DNA from: MKSF01 sp037190225
GTDB lineage: Bacteria; Bacteroidota; Bacteroidia; Chitinophagales; Chitinophagaceae
Direction of reading: 5' to 3'
Assembly: GCA_037190225.1 (NCBI GenBank)
Contig: JBBCJL010000009.1
Location: 1-64,000 of the forward strand
DNA length: 64,000 nucleotides
Of this stretch, positions 16,613 through 25,767 are shown in pieces (the stretch's first letter is position 1; each line of letters starts with the position of its first letter). The position numbers and the translations under genes are program-made. Below the pieces are notes generated by a model, which ran no database searches, had not been told where the DNA came from, and worked only from the letters and a program-made list of their open reading frames with translations.

Positions 16613-16620
16613 CAAAATTA
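16613..16620 (-). promoter_or_regulatory. -7 element for dprA
   Basis: CAAAATTA on the plus strand reads TAATTTTG on the minus strand, a full match to TAnnTTTG, 15 bp before the dprA start; the transcript leader would be very short. Confidence 0.4.
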
Positions 16621-16626
16621 TAAATT

Positions 16627-16770
16627 TATAATGTTTGTATGGATATCTATTGAAGTTGTTGGTGAAGAACACCAACAACGGAGAAGTTTATAATGTTTGT
16701 AGGAATATCAACTGTTCTATACCAACCTGGGTGGGCATATGAGGATGTTGGGGCAGCACACCAACAGTGG
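16627..16770. repeat. Tandem diverged repeat with REP-like hairpins
   Basis: The block ttataatgtttgta(t)ggaatatc occurs at 16627 and again at 16688, each followed by a hairpin. The first hairpin is perfect: GTTGTTGGTG (16655-16664) and CACCAACAAC (16670-16679) around a 5-nt loop, followed by ggagaag. The second is imperfect: TGTTGG (16746-16751) and CCAACA (16761-16766), followed by gtggaag. The layout resembles intergenic palindromic repeats of the REP/RAYT type. Confidence 0.5.
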
Positions 16771-16802
16771 AAGGGGCATTGATTTGTAAAGTGGCTATCT
16801 AC

Positions 16803-17084
16803 TTATAGGAAACAATCTTTTATTACAGATATACGCTTCGCTGAGCAATGTACTCTATACGGCTCAGAAACTACTTTTACTATAAGGGTACGATAGCGTG
16901 CCCGGTCATTCCGAACGGATGTGAGGAATCTCTTGGACGATGGCTTTGTTGCCTCCTCGCTGGTCCGGTCGGAAAAATCAACGACAGTCTTGTTGCATAA
17001 GCGGCAATGTCTTCCGTTATATCGGGGTGACATCTCCTGCCGGTCGGCGCTGCAGGGTTCGGGTATGGATATTTTTATCTGCAT
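16803..17084 (-). CDS. Small protein with IPEPC / CxxC N-terminal domain, possibly truncated
   Basis: 93 residues. The first 45 (IKISIPEPCSADRQEMSPRY, GRHCRLCNKTVVDFSDRT) match a short domain common in Bacteroidota of the form IPEPCxxxWxxMtxxxxGRFCxxCxKtVvDFs, often found at the front of longer proteins. Here the expected Trp is Arg and the rest of the protein is unlike any family I know, being Arg/Ser-rich. A shift of one base after the SEEATK codons would give AIVQEIPHIRSE and a stop, so the gene may be frameshifted. The conserved Cys residues suggest a metal or redox site. Low certainty that it is functional. Confidence 0.5.
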   Translation of the reverse strand: MQIKISIPEPCSADRQEMSPRYNGRHCRLCNKTVVDFSDRTSEEATKPSSKRFLTSVRNDRARYRTLIVKVVSEPYRVHCSAKRISVIKDCFL

Positions 17085-17162
17085 AAAAGCGCCCGGTTTA
17101 CTTTAAAACGATAAAAATGCAATATTCCATAAATAAGCCTGCCGTTGCGGCTTTGAATTATA

Positions 17163-17199
17163 TTGTAAAAGGAGGAACGATAAGTTCCTCCTTTTACAA
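17163..17199. terminator. Terminator after the E1 gene
   Basis: A perfect 16-bp stem (17163-17178 with 17184-17199) with a 5-nt loop and A/T runs on both sides; it closes the minus-strand gene ending at 17214. Confidence 0.85.
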
Positions 17200-17213
17200 A
17201 CGGCTGTATATTT

Positions 17214-19193
17214 TTAATAGCTCAGTAGCTTCTGGATGCTTGCCTTCAGTCTTGACTTCGCCAGGAAATTCTGCTCCAGCTCAATAGCGAAAGGCACGGG
17301 TGTATCCAGGCTGGCGCAACGTATAACGGGCGCGTCCAGGTATTCGAAACAATGCTCGCTGATCCAGGCGCTGATCTCCCCGCCCAATCCTCCTATAAGG
17401 GTATCCTCATGAAGGAGCAGCGCTTTCCCGGTGGCTTGTACCGCTGCCTTTATAGCCTCGTAATCCAGCGGTAAAAGGGTACGGAGATCCAGGATATACA
17501 ACGATGCTTCCGGGTGCTGCGCGGCGTATTCCCTGGCCCAGTGTACGCCGGCCCCGTAAGTGATGACCGTAATATCCTCTCCTTCCTGTACAACCTTTGC
17601 CTTACCGATCTCTACCGTATAATAATCATCCGGAACCTGGCCGGAGATGCTTCTGTACAGGGCTTTATGCTCAAAGAACATGATAGGGTTGGGATCTTCA
17701 AAGGAAGCCAGCAGCAATCCTTTGGCGTCATAGGCATTGGAAGGATAGACCACTTTCAGGCCGGGTGTATGGGTGAACCAGGCTTCCGTGCTCTGGGAGT
17801 GGAAAGGTCCTGCGCCGACACCGCCGCCGGTAGGCATACGGATCACGACATCTGCGTGCTGGCCCCAGCGGTAATATATCTTGGCGAGGTTATTCACGAT
17901 CTGGTTAAAGCCTACGGTTACAAAATCGGAAAACTGCATTTCCATCATGGATTTAAAGCCTTTGATAGATAGACCGAGCGCGGTCCCTACGATAGCGCTT
18001 TCACACAAAGGCGTATTCCTGACCCGCTCTTTACCGTATTTATGCACCAGTCCTTCGGTCACTTTGAACGCGCCGCCGTACTCTGCGATATCCTGGCCCA
18101 TCAGGACCAGGTTGTCATGTCGTTTCATAGCCTGGTCCATACCGTCCTGCAGGGCCTGTATGAACTTTTTCTCCGAGGCCGGCATACCGCCCGTATCGGT
18201 GGAGCTGCCGGAAAACGGCTTATAAACATCCTCCAGCTCTTCGGTCGTATCGGGGACAATATCGGGAGCGTTGAACCCTACCTGTACCCCTGCATCTATC
18301 TCGCTTTTGATCTGCGCGCGGATCGCGTCAATCTCAGCCTGTGTGATATGACCATTGTCCAGCAGGAAAGTCTCAAAATTGCTGACGGGATCCTTTACCG
18401 CCCATTCATCGAACAGGTGCTGCGGTACATACTTGGTCCCGCTGGCCTCTTCGTGGCCTCTCATGCGGAAGGTCATAGCCTCGATCAGCACGGGCTTCTG
18501 CTCCTGTATGCAGTAATTCCTGGCTTCCCGGATCGTATTGTAAACTTCTATGATGTTATTGCCGTCAATAGTGACGCCTTTCATGCCGTAACCCATGGCA
18601 CGGTCGGCCAGGCGCTCACAGACAAATTGTTCATTGACGGGTGTGCTCAGCCCGTAGCCGTTGTTCTCAATGAGGAAAATAACAGGCAGTCCCCATACAG
18701 CCGCCGTATTCAGCGCTTCGTGGAAATCCCCTTCACTGGTGCCGCCGTCCCCGGAGAATGCCAGGGAGATCTTATCTTCCTTACGGAGCTTATGCGCCAG
18801 CGCTACGCCGTCGGCAATGGCCAGCTGCGGGCCCAGGTGAGAGATCATACCGCAGATATGGTATTCGTTGGCGCCGAAGTGAAAGGAGCGTTCCCGTCCT
18901 TTGGAAAAGCCGTCCTTTTTACCCTGCCATTGTAAAAATAATTTATCAAAAGGCATATGCCTGGAGGTGAAGACGCCCAGGTTCCTGTGCAGCGGCATAA
19001 TATACTCATCGCTGTCCAGGGCCAGCGTAGCGCCTACGGCGATGGCTTCCTGCCCGATACCGCTGAACCATTTGGATATTTTACCCTGTCTCAGCAGGAT
19101 CAGCATTTTTTCCTCTATCATCCGGGGCCGGACAAGATGTGTGTAAAGCCCCTTTAATTCTTCTTTTGAGAATCCGTCTACCTGGTAAAGCAT
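17214..19193 (-). CDS. 2-oxoacid dehydrogenase E1, fused alpha and beta subunits
   Basis: 659 residues from ATG 19193 (MLYQVDGFSKEEL); an in-frame ATG at 19220 adds nine residues. The first half is E1-alpha: the thiamine diphosphate motif runs from GDGGTSEG to IENNGYG (about residues 148-181), with MISHLGPQLAIADGVALA before it. The second half, from about residue 345, is E1-beta: MGQDIAEYGGAFKVTEGL, RNTPLCESAIVGTALGLS, VIRMPTGGGVGAGPFHSQS and EHKALYR. It should decarboxylate pyruvate or branched-chain 2-oxoacids in a complex with E2 and E3, which are not nearby. Fused E1 of this kind is common in Bacteroidota and is usually annotated as the branched-chain or pyruvate type; the substrate is undecided. 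Confidence 0.9.
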   Translation of the reverse strand: MLYQVDGFSKEELKGLYTHLVRPRMIEEKMLILLRQGKISKWFSGIGQEAIAVGATLALDSDEYIMPLHRNLGVFTSRHMPFDKLFLQWQGKKDGFSKGRERSFHFGANEYHICGMISHLGPQLAIADGVALAHKLRKEDKISLAFSGDGGTSEGDFHEALNTAAVWGLPVIFLIENNGYGLSTPVNEQFVCERLADRAMGYGMKGVTIDGNNIIEVYNTIREARNYCIQEQKPVLIEAMTFRMRGHEEASGTKYVPQHLFDEWAVKDPVSNFETFLLDNGHITQAEIDAIRAQIKSEIDAGVQVGFNAPDIVPDTTEELEDVYKPFSGSSTDTGGMPASEKKFIQALQDGMDQAMKRHDNLVLMGQDIAEYGGAFKVTEGLVHKYGKERVRNTPLCESAIVGTALGLSIKGFKSMMEMQFSDFVTVGFNQIVNNLAKIYYRWGQHADVVIRMPTGGGVGAGPFHSQSTEAWFTHTPGLKVVYPSNAYDAKGLLLASFEDPNPIMFFEHKALYRSISGQVPDDYYTVEIGKAKVVQEGEDITVITYGAGVHWAREYAAQHPEASLYILDLRTLLPLDYEAIKAAVQATGKALLLHEDTLIGGLGGEISAWISEHCFEYLDAPVIRCASLDTPVPFAIELEQNFLAKSRLKASIQKLLSY

Positions 19194-19319
19194 AATTCGT
19201 GCTTCTTTTTTTAAAAACAAGCAAATTATTACTATTTATTGAAATGCGCATACATTACCGGAAAATTAACCGGCGGTTGTGTCCCGGAACACGGTTTCGG
19301 AAAATGTGCCGAATTATAG

Positions 19320-19327
19320 TAAATTTG
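19320..19327 (+). promoter_or_regulatory. -7 element for gldF
   Basis: TAAATTTG is a full match to TAnnTTTG. Transcription would begin near 19334, which rules out the in-frame TTG at 19332 and favours ATG 19359. Confidence 0.45.
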
Positions 19328-19358
19328 TAGATTGAAAAATACAGAACAGCCCGACTAT

Positions 19359-20114
19359 ATGTGGAGTATCTATACCAAAGAGATCAGATCATTTTTAAGC
19401 TCACTGGCCGGCTACGTGGTCCTGCTGGTTTTCCTAATAGCCACCGGATTGCTATTATGGGTATTGCCGGAGACCAATATCCTGCCTAATGCCAATATCC
19501 TTGACTACGGGTATGCGAGCCTGGAGCAGTTCTTCGCTATCGCGCCCGTTGTCTTGATGTTCCTTATCCCGGCCATTACCATGAAGATGTTTGCCGATGA
19601 ATATAAAAGCGGTACGATAGAGTGGCTGATGACCAAGCCGCTCAGCAGCTTCCAGATACTGACCGGAAAATACTGGGCTGCCTTCACCCTGGCCATTATC
19701 GGGCTGGTACCCACACTTATCTATCTTTTCAGCATCAACTGGCTGGCCATAGAGGGCGGCGCCCTGGATGCGGGCGGTATAACGGGCAGCTATATAGCCC
19801 TCATACTGCTGGTAGGCTGCTTTACGTCCATAGGCATCTTTGCTTCCAGCCTTACCGATAACCAGATCGTAAGCTTCCTCATTGCCCTGGTGCTGTGCTT
19901 CGGCCTTTACAGCGGGTTTGAAGGGCTGAGCAGGATACCTGCATTCCGCGGTAACAGTGATTATATATTGGAGCTGCTGGGCGTGGATTATCACTATACG
20001 AGCATGAGCAAAGGCGTGCTGGACTCCAGGGATATTATTTATTTTCTTTCGGTGATCGTTTTATTTATCAGCCTCACTTATTATACCGTGGAGAACAAAA
20101 GATCGAAATCTTAA
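19359..20114 (+). CDS. gldF: Gliding motility ABC transporter permease GldF
   Basis: 251 residues from ATG 19359 (MWSIYTKEIRSFLSSLAGYVV), matching the usual GldF start. Six membrane segments of the ABC-2 permease type are visible, with the family block FADEYKSGTIEWLMTKPLSSFQIL after the second. GldF works with GldG and the ATPase GldA in an ABC transporter required for gliding in some Bacteroidota. Unusually, gldG does not follow; rsgA begins 2 bp after the stop. The transporter partner must be encoded elsewhere. Confidence 0.9.
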   Translation: MWSIYTKEIRSFLSSLAGYVVLLVFLIATGLLLWVLPETNILPNANILDYGYASLEQFFAIAPVVLMFLIPAITMKMFADEYKSGTIEWLMTKPLSSFQILTGKYWAAFTLAIIGLVPTLIYLFSINWLAIEGGALDAGGITGSYIALILLVGCFTSIGIFASSLTDNQIVSFLIALVLCFGLYSGFEGLSRIPAFRGNSDYILELLGVDYHYTSMSKGVLDSRDIIYFLSVIVLFISLTYYTVENKRSKS

Positions 20115-20116
20115 AT

Positions 20117-21052
20117 ATGCTGACAGGATGTGTTTATAAGTCTACCGGGAGCTATTACAATGTACGTGACGAACAGGGAGCATGGTGGATCTGCCGGATC
20201 AGGGGCAAGCTGAGAATAGACAAAGATATAAGATCTACCAATCCCATAGCGGTGGGCGATTTTGTAAGGTTTGAAGCGGAAGACCCGGAGGAAAAGAAAG
20301 GGGTGATCGTGGATATAACGCAACGGGATAATTATATTGTACGGGTGTCTCCTCATAACAAGAACCAGAAGCACATCATTGCCTCCAATCTTGACCAGGC
20401 TGTGCTGATAGCCACGCTTACGGAACCTAAAACCTCCCTCGGCTTTATAGACAGGTTCCTGCTCACCGCGGAATTATACCATATCCCGGCGGTTGTGGTC
20501 TTCAATAAATACGATCTGATACGGGGAAGCGCCTGGGAAGAGGAGCTGGCCTATGTAAAGACGCTGTATGAGCGTGCGGGATATACGACCCTGGGGACCT
20601 CTACGGTGTCACCAGAGGGGCTTGACGAATTAAAGGAGCTGCTTAAAGACAAAAAGTCCTTATTAAGCGGGCATTCCGGTGTCGGTAAAAGCACGCTTAT
20701 CAATGCGCTGGATCCCCGGATACAGGCCAGGACAGGTGAGGTCAGCGACTGGACCGGTAAAGGGCAGCATACTACCACATTCGCAGAGATGTTTGATATG
20801 GACTTTGGCGGCAGCATCATTGATACGCCGGGCATCAAGGAGTTCGGGCTGATAGATGTGCTGAAGCAGGAGGTCAAGGAATATTTCCCCGAAATGCGGC
20901 TGCTGCAGCAGGGCTGCAGGTTCAATGACTGCCAGCATATCAATGAGCCGGGCTGCGCGGTCAAAGAGGCTGTCGGTACGGATGCGTTGAGCGAGGAAAG
21001 ATATATCAGCTACCTGGGCATTGTGGACACGATCAGGGAGCAGGGATACTGA
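20117..21052 (+). CDS. rsgA: Small ribosomal subunit biogenesis GTPase RsgA
   Basis: 311 residues. An N-terminal OB-fold (GDFVRFEAED) precedes a circularly permuted GTPase: NKYD at 130-133 (G4) comes before GHSGVGKST at 185-193 (G1), with DTPG at 236-239 (G3). The C-terminal zinc site is complete: Cys267, Cys272, His274 and Cys280. RsgA checks maturation of the 30S subunit. It is tightly coupled to gldF (2-bp gap). Converges with the gene ending at 21067 with only 14 bp between stops. Confidence 0.97.
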   Translation: MLTGCVYKSTGSYYNVRDEQGAWWICRIRGKLRIDKDIRSTNPIAVGDFVRFEAEDPEEKKGVIVDITQRDNYIVRVSPHNKNQKHIIASNLDQAVLIATLTEPKTSLGFIDRFLLTAELYHIPAVVVFNKYDLIRGSAWEEELAYVKTLYERAGYTTLGTSTVSPEGLDELKELLKDKKSLLSGHSGVGKSTLINALDPRIQARTGEVSDWTGKGQHTTTFAEMFDMDFGGSIIDTPGIKEFGLIDVLKQEVKEYFPEMRLLQQGCRFNDCQHINEPGCAVKEAVGTDALSEERYISYLGIVDTIREQGY

Positions 21053-21066
21053 CCCCGTGTGCCCTG

Positions 21067-24000
21067 TTACAGTAAAGCGCGGATGCTCATCCTGCCGGTA
21101 TGTATCACGCGGTTGGTGCCGGGCTTCCGCCCCTCGTACTCCAGCGCCAGCTCAATACCCTTCGCTATCCTGGAATCCCACCCAAGTCCCCACAGGAAAT
21201 TCTGTCCTTTCGACAGCGCATCCAGCATCGTAAAGGCTACGGAAGTGTTGGCCTCCCCGTTATACCTGATATTCGCATAGGTGCATCTTGCCTGCACCAC
21301 GCCCGACCCGGGCAGGGACCAGCGAAGGTCCAGGTTACCGGACCGTATCAGGGCCTTCTCCGGTCCGGCTTCCGGGGCATTGGACCGGGATTCGTGGTTG
21401 TAGGAAAGCGTTAATCTTAACCTGGTAGTGAACATGGCTATTACAGACGGTTCTATTCCCAGTATGGAGATATCGTAGGTGCGGCCGTCATCAAGCCCCG
21501 AATAATAGCTTCTTATGCCTTCCAGTCCTTTCAGGTTCAGGGTGAAGACTTTATTGATGCCCCATCTTACCTTCCCGATATGCTGCTCTATCTTATTGGA
21601 TTCAATACCATAGGTCAATAGTGTTTTGCCGGTATTAAGCGTATAGACATAATCCAGTCCGAAACGGGTGCTGGACCGGTTAAAGAACATTGTATTGATG
21701 ATGTTCCGGGACTGCTGGATGATCAGCTCTTCGGCCAGGTCATTGTTAAAGACATTAAAGGCCTGCAGTCCCAGCCCTTCCATTACCCTGTTGTTCAGCT
21801 GCAGGGACAGCTGGTTGGAGAACCGGCTCAGGAAGCCTTTCAGGCCTTTGGTCCGGGTATTCCAGATATTGTCCGGCTGCAGCATAAGGCTGTAATTCAG
21901 GGTGGCGTAATCCACGTTGATGTATTCATTGGTCAATGTCAGGGTACGGATGAATCTTTTCTGGTCATTGAAAATGGCCAGCTCAAACTCGTTGGCCTGC
22001 TGGATGCCGTCCCCGTTATAATCCACCCACATGAACATACCAAGTCCCGCGTCTACTTCTATATAGGTATATTCTCTTTTCTGCTCCTGGCCCGTTCCCA
22101 GCTCATACATCAGGGTAGTGGTAACCAGCTTGTTCCACAGGGAGCCCTGGTACTCCAGGCGGCCCACCACCGACTCATCGGGTCTGAGCTGCGTATTACG
22201 GGGGTTGATGATATCTAAAAAGCGATATCCTCCGGTAAGACTGACCTGGTGGTTCTCCCATTGCTGCAGCCCGGCTTTCCACTCTATATTCTGCGAGCGG
22301 CTGTCGTTGATAAAACGCGTGGTATCTGCTGCAAAATCGGCCCGGGTAAAATAACGCAGCTGTAATCTTACGGGCGCGGATTCGTCATTTTTCAGGTAAA
22401 CGCTGAACACGTCAAACCTGAAAGCATTGCTCCTGAGCGTATGCCCGTCCCGGAGGCGGGAATCGTTCTCTTCCAGCTCATAGCTGGTGCCCAGGGTAAG
22501 GTTCAGCAGATTTTGGAAACGGCGCTCTATAAATCCCTGCGGCCTGGAATACCTTGTACGAAAACCGGTAGCTTCCGCGTTCATCATGTTAAAGGTAAGA
22601 TTACCCCTCAGGGAGCGGTGGTTCCAGTCCAGGGCGGCGATGTTCCGGAAAGCGTCAAAATAGCTGCCGTTCTTAAAATAGGTCAGGTTGTAGCGGAGTC
22701 CCAGCCGGTTGCTCCTTTTAAGCCAGGACTGGAAGGTCAGCAGGTGCTCATCCTGCCGGGGCAGGGAGCTGTCCACGCTCCAGTCCCTGTTGAACTCCAC
22801 ATTCCGGTAAGGCGCGATGGCCCGGAAGCTGTTGCTTACATATTCGTAGTTGACCTGGTTGTTCCAGGACCATGGCCGGCGCCCGGCAGTGTCGCTGCTA
22901 CCCAGGTACCTGGTGTCCGAATAATGCAGCTTCGTGGCGTAGCCCCAATGCTCACCGCTGCCTGTGGCGGCGTAAAGGTTAGGATCGTATTTGCTGGCGG
23001 CCGCTTCTACCAGCAATACCTTCGAAGTATCTATCTGATAGGTGACTCCCATGGAAAATACCTGGTGCTGCTTGGGCGTAACCAGTAAAATGACCGGCTC
23101 AAACTGTCCCTGGGGAATACCGTTCTGTGGCGGCACCCACTCGTAGGACCTGCCGTTGGTGTTCAGGGAAGAGATGATATAATTGCCTTTTTGCTCTCCT
23201 ACAAAGGAAAAGCTGAGATTGCAAAGCGTGCTGTCACGGTTATTGGAATAGATAAATACGGAATCATACACCTGGCCGCTGACGGTTACCCGGGCCATCC
23301 GGTAGCGGATGCCGTTATTCGCTGTGGAGGTGTCAATGCTCATAGAGCGGTAAAAAGCCTCGTTGATATTGTCGCCTATGGAGGACAGGAACTGCTTCTG
23401 CTCATCGGAAAAATTGGCGAGGTAAGGGAGATTTTTGGCGTCCTGGTTGGAATAGGCGTTCATCCTTACCTGCAGCTTCCGTCCGATCTGCAGCTCATCG
23501 TTAAAATGGAACAGCGAGTTCAGGTAATTCCTGTCCTGGTATTCAAACTCCACCTGTATCCTTTTATCCTTCGTGATCATCTGCCGGGGCATGAACCGGA
23601 TCTCAGCGGTATTATAATTAATGATATAATCCCGGTCTTCTCCCCGCTCCATCGGTATCCCGTCTATAAAGACCCTTTCCGTTCCCGCAAGGACTATAAA
23701 ATACTGCTCACCATTGTTGCCTGTCAGCTTATAGGGTCCCTGGTTGCCTTCCTGCCCGTTAAAGATATTCCTGGCATACTGCCCTTTGGCAATGGAGCCG
23801 TTGAAGCTTATCCTGTTGGTGATGCGGGGATGCAGCCGGTCCTCGCTCTGCAGCCATAAACCCTGCACCCTTTTGTTGAATTGCAGGAAATAGCTGTTAT
23901 CAGGTGTGAAAATATTGAAATCCCCGGCAGTAAGCCGGTGCCTGTTCTTTTCAAAGGTGATATACAGCCTGTCAAACTCCTGCACCTGGTAGGTATTGCC

Positions 24001-24582
24001 GTCCGGCTGAAAGGGTATCGTATTGTCGGTGATGGCGGCCTCTATCCGGATGCTGTCCATGATATAGCCGTTCAGCTGGAGGTTGAAATTGGAATTGAGG
24101 GCCACATCCTGGTTATTGCCTATGCTCAGGCTGCGGGCATAGGCGCCCTGGTAGTCGAGCGCATTGAAATCCACAAAGCCTTTGAAGGAGGTGTATTGCT
24201 GACCCGAAAGGCTGAACATCGGGGCGGCGATATTGCTGTCTACGCCCTTTAATTCCTTATGATAATAGGGCCGGTTAAAATTAATGCCCAGCACCCGGTA
24301 GTGCAGCGTTGCTTCCGGCAGGGGCGGCGGGTGCAGCCAGACCAGTTTTCCCTGCAGCGGTAATAAAAGATAAGCGGTATCTGCTATCCCCTGCATAAGG
24401 AAGGAGGCCTCGTCTATGCTCATGCTGTCTATCTGCAGGGTGTCGCCCGCTGCGAGACTGCGGAGGTCTGCGGTCTTTATCCTTTTATTGGCGGGCGGCA
24501 TGCTGACAGCCGTATCTTGTGCCCTTGTGTGAAAGACAGCACCTATCAAACATATCAGCCATATTAAAACCCGTAGTTTCAA
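21067..24582 (-). CDS. Large outer-membrane-type beta-rich protein, unknown function
   Basis: 1171 residues with a signal peptide (MKLRVLIWLICLIGAVFHTRAQ). The first 350 residues include a block reading GEDRDYIINYNTAEIRFMP, then ITKDKRIQVEFEYQDRNY; blocks of this style also occur in the giant SprA-like outer-membrane proteins. From about residue 550 the sequence is a long series of alternating amphipathic strands with aromatic ends (for example WNNQVNYEYV, RLQLRYFTRA), which fits a large beta-barrel. A glycine/aspartate segment (MWVDYNGDGIQQANEFEL) looks like a calcium loop. It may be distantly related to SprA, the T9SS translocon, but is much shorter; this is inference. Transcribed alone from a good promoter element at 24628-24635. 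Confidence 0.7.
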   Translation of the reverse strand: MKLRVLIWLICLIGAVFHTRAQDTAVSMPPANKRIKTADLRSLAAGDTLQIDSMSIDEASFLMQGIADTAYLLLPLQGKLVWLHPPPLPEATLHYRVLGINFNRPYYHKELKGVDSNIAAPMFSLSGQQYTSFKGFVDFNALDYQGAYARSLSIGNNQDVALNSNFNLQLNGYIMDSIRIEAAITDNTIPFQPDGNTYQVQEFDRLYITFEKNRHRLTAGDFNIFTPDNSYFLQFNKRVQGLWLQSEDRLHPRITNRISFNGSIAKGQYARNIFNGQEGNQGPYKLTGNNGEQYFIVLAGTERVFIDGIPMERGEDRDYIINYNTAEIRFMPRQMITKDKRIQVEFEYQDRNYLNSLFHFNDELQIGRKLQVRMNAYSNQDAKNLPYLANFSDEQKQFLSSIGDNINEAFYRSMSIDTSTANNGIRYRMARVTVSGQVYDSVFIYSNNRDSTLCNLSFSFVGEQKGNYIISSLNTNGRSYEWVPPQNGIPQGQFEPVILLVTPKQHQVFSMGVTYQIDTSKVLLVEAAASKYDPNLYAATGSGEHWGYATKLHYSDTRYLGSSDTAGRRPWSWNNQVNYEYVSNSFRAIAPYRNVEFNRDWSVDSSLPRQDEHLLTFQSWLKRSNRLGLRYNLTYFKNGSYFDAFRNIAALDWNHRSLRGNLTFNMMNAEATGFRTRYSRPQGFIERRFQNLLNLTLGTSYELEENDSRLRDGHTLRSNAFRFDVFSVYLKNDESAPVRLQLRYFTRADFAADTTRFINDSRSQNIEWKAGLQQWENHQVSLTGGYRFLDIINPRNTQLRPDESVVGRLEYQGSLWNKLVTTTLMYELGTGQEQKREYTYIEVDAGLGMFMWVDYNGDGIQQANEFELAIFNDQKRFIRTLTLTNEYINVDYATLNYSLMLQPDNIWNTRTKGLKGFLSRFSNQLSLQLNNRVMEGLGLQAFNVFNNDLAEELIIQQSRNIINTMFFNRSSTRFGLDYVYTLNTGKTLLTYGIESNKIEQHIGKVRWGINKVFTLNLKGLEGIRSYYSGLDDGRTYDISILGIEPSVIAMFTTRLRLTLSYNHESRSNAPEAGPEKALIRSGNLDLRWSLPGSGVVQARCTYANIRYNGEANTSVAFTMLDALSKGQNFLWGLGWDSRIAKGIELALEYEGRKPGTNRVIHTGRMSIRALL

Positions 24583-24627
24583 ATTGAATACGAATTAGCG
24601 CCCGGGATCTCAGGTCAAAGTAAACTG

Positions 24628-24635
24628 CAAAAATA
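24628..24635 (-). promoter_or_regulatory. -7 element for the large outer-membrane protein gene
   Basis: CAAAAATA on the plus strand reads TATTTTTG on the minus strand, a full match to TAnnTTTG, about 46 bp before the start at 24582. Confidence 0.45.
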
Positions 24636-24668
24636 CTTTATTACAGTAAGTTATTAAGAAAAAGTGTA

Positions 24669-24676
24669 TAGTTTTG
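24669..24676 (+). promoter_or_regulatory. -7 element for the rfbB operon
   Basis: TAGTTTTG fully matches TAnnTTTG. A start of transcription near 24683 favours the ATG at 24705 as the rfbB start over the in-frame TTG at 24693. Confidence 0.5.
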
Positions 24677-24704
24677 CCTATTGCGCAATTAATTGTCATT
24701 TCCG

Positions 24705-25766
24705 ATGAATTTTGAGAAAAGAATCGTGGTCACGGGCGGAGCCGGCTTTATCGGCTCACATGTGGTCAGGCGTTTTGTAACCCGCTATCCTGCTTACCAG
24801 GTCATTAACCTGGATGCCCTTACCTATGCGGGCAACCTGGAAAACCTGAAGGATGTGGAGCAGGCGGCCAATTATACTTTTGTAAAGGCGGATATAACCG
24901 ACTGGGACGGGGTGTGTAACGTATTTGAGACCTGCCGCCCGGATGCAGTGATACACCTGGCGGCGGAATCGCATGTGGACCGTTCCATTGCCAATCCCAC
25001 GGATTTCGTGCTGACGAATGTGCTGGGTACGGTCAACCTGCTGAACGCCTTTAAGGCGATATGGAAGGATGACCTGGCCGCGCACCGTTTTTACCATGTG
25101 AGCACGGATGAGGTATATGGTGCGTTGGGCGCTTCCGGTATGTTTACGGAGACCACTCCCTATGACCCGCATAGCCCCTACAGCGCCTCCAAAGCGAGCT
25201 CCGATCATTTTGTGCGGGCGTATGCCGATACTTACGGTATGAATACCGTGATCTCCAATTGCTCCAATAACTACGGCTCGCATCATTTCCCGGAAAAGCT
25301 GATCCCGCTGGCCATTCATAATATTAAGAACAATAAGCCCATTCCTGTGTACGGCAAAGGGGAGAATATAAGGGACTGGCTCTGGGTGGAAGACCATGCC
25401 AGGGCCATAGATCTTATCTTTCACCACGCTAAAGCAGGGCAGACCTATAATATAGGCGGTCACAACGAATGGAAGAATATAGACCTGATCCGTTTGCTGT
25501 GCAGTATCATGGACCGGAAGCTGGGCCGCCCGGCCGGCACATCGGAGCAGCTCATCACCTTTGTGAAGGACAGGGCCGGTCACGACTGGCGATATGCTAT
25601 TGATGCCTCCAGATTAAAAGCAGAATTAGGGTGGGTGCCGAGCGTAACATTTGAAGAAGGGCTGGAGCAGACCGTAGACTGGTACCTGCAGCATGAAGAC
25701 TGGCTGCATAATGTTACGTCGGGACAATACCAGGATTATTACGCAAATCAATATCAAAACAGATAA
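24705..25766 (+). CDS. rfbB: dTDP-glucose 4,6-dehydratase
   Basis: 353 residues from ATG 24705. An extended short-chain dehydrogenase: NAD-binding GGAGFIG at 11-17, the STDE motif at 133-136 carrying the acid/base Asp-Glu pair, and the catalytic YxxxK at Tyr159/Lys163 (PYSASKASSDHFV). The enzyme (EC 4.2.1.46) makes dTDP-4-keto-6-deoxyglucose for surface polysaccharides. rfbC follows after 1 bp. The rfbA and rfbD genes needed for dTDP-rhamnose are not in the window, so either they are elsewhere or the end product is another deoxysugar. Confidence 0.97.
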   Translation: MNFEKRIVVTGGAGFIGSHVVRRFVTRYPAYQVINLDALTYAGNLENLKDVEQAANYTFVKADITDWDGVCNVFETCRPDAVIHLAAESHVDRSIANPTDFVLTNVLGTVNLLNAFKAIWKDDLAAHRFYHVSTDEVYGALGASGMFTETTPYDPHSPYSASKASSDHFVRAYADTYGMNTVISNCSNNYGSHHFPEKLIPLAIHNIKNNKPIPVYGKGENIRDWLWVEDHARAIDLIFHHAKAGQTYNIGGHNEWKNIDLIRLLCSIMDRKLGRPAGTSEQLITFVKDRAGHDWRYAIDASRLKAELGWVPSVTFEEGLEQTVDWYLQHEDWLHNVTSGQYQDYYANQYQNR

Positions 25767-25767
25767 A

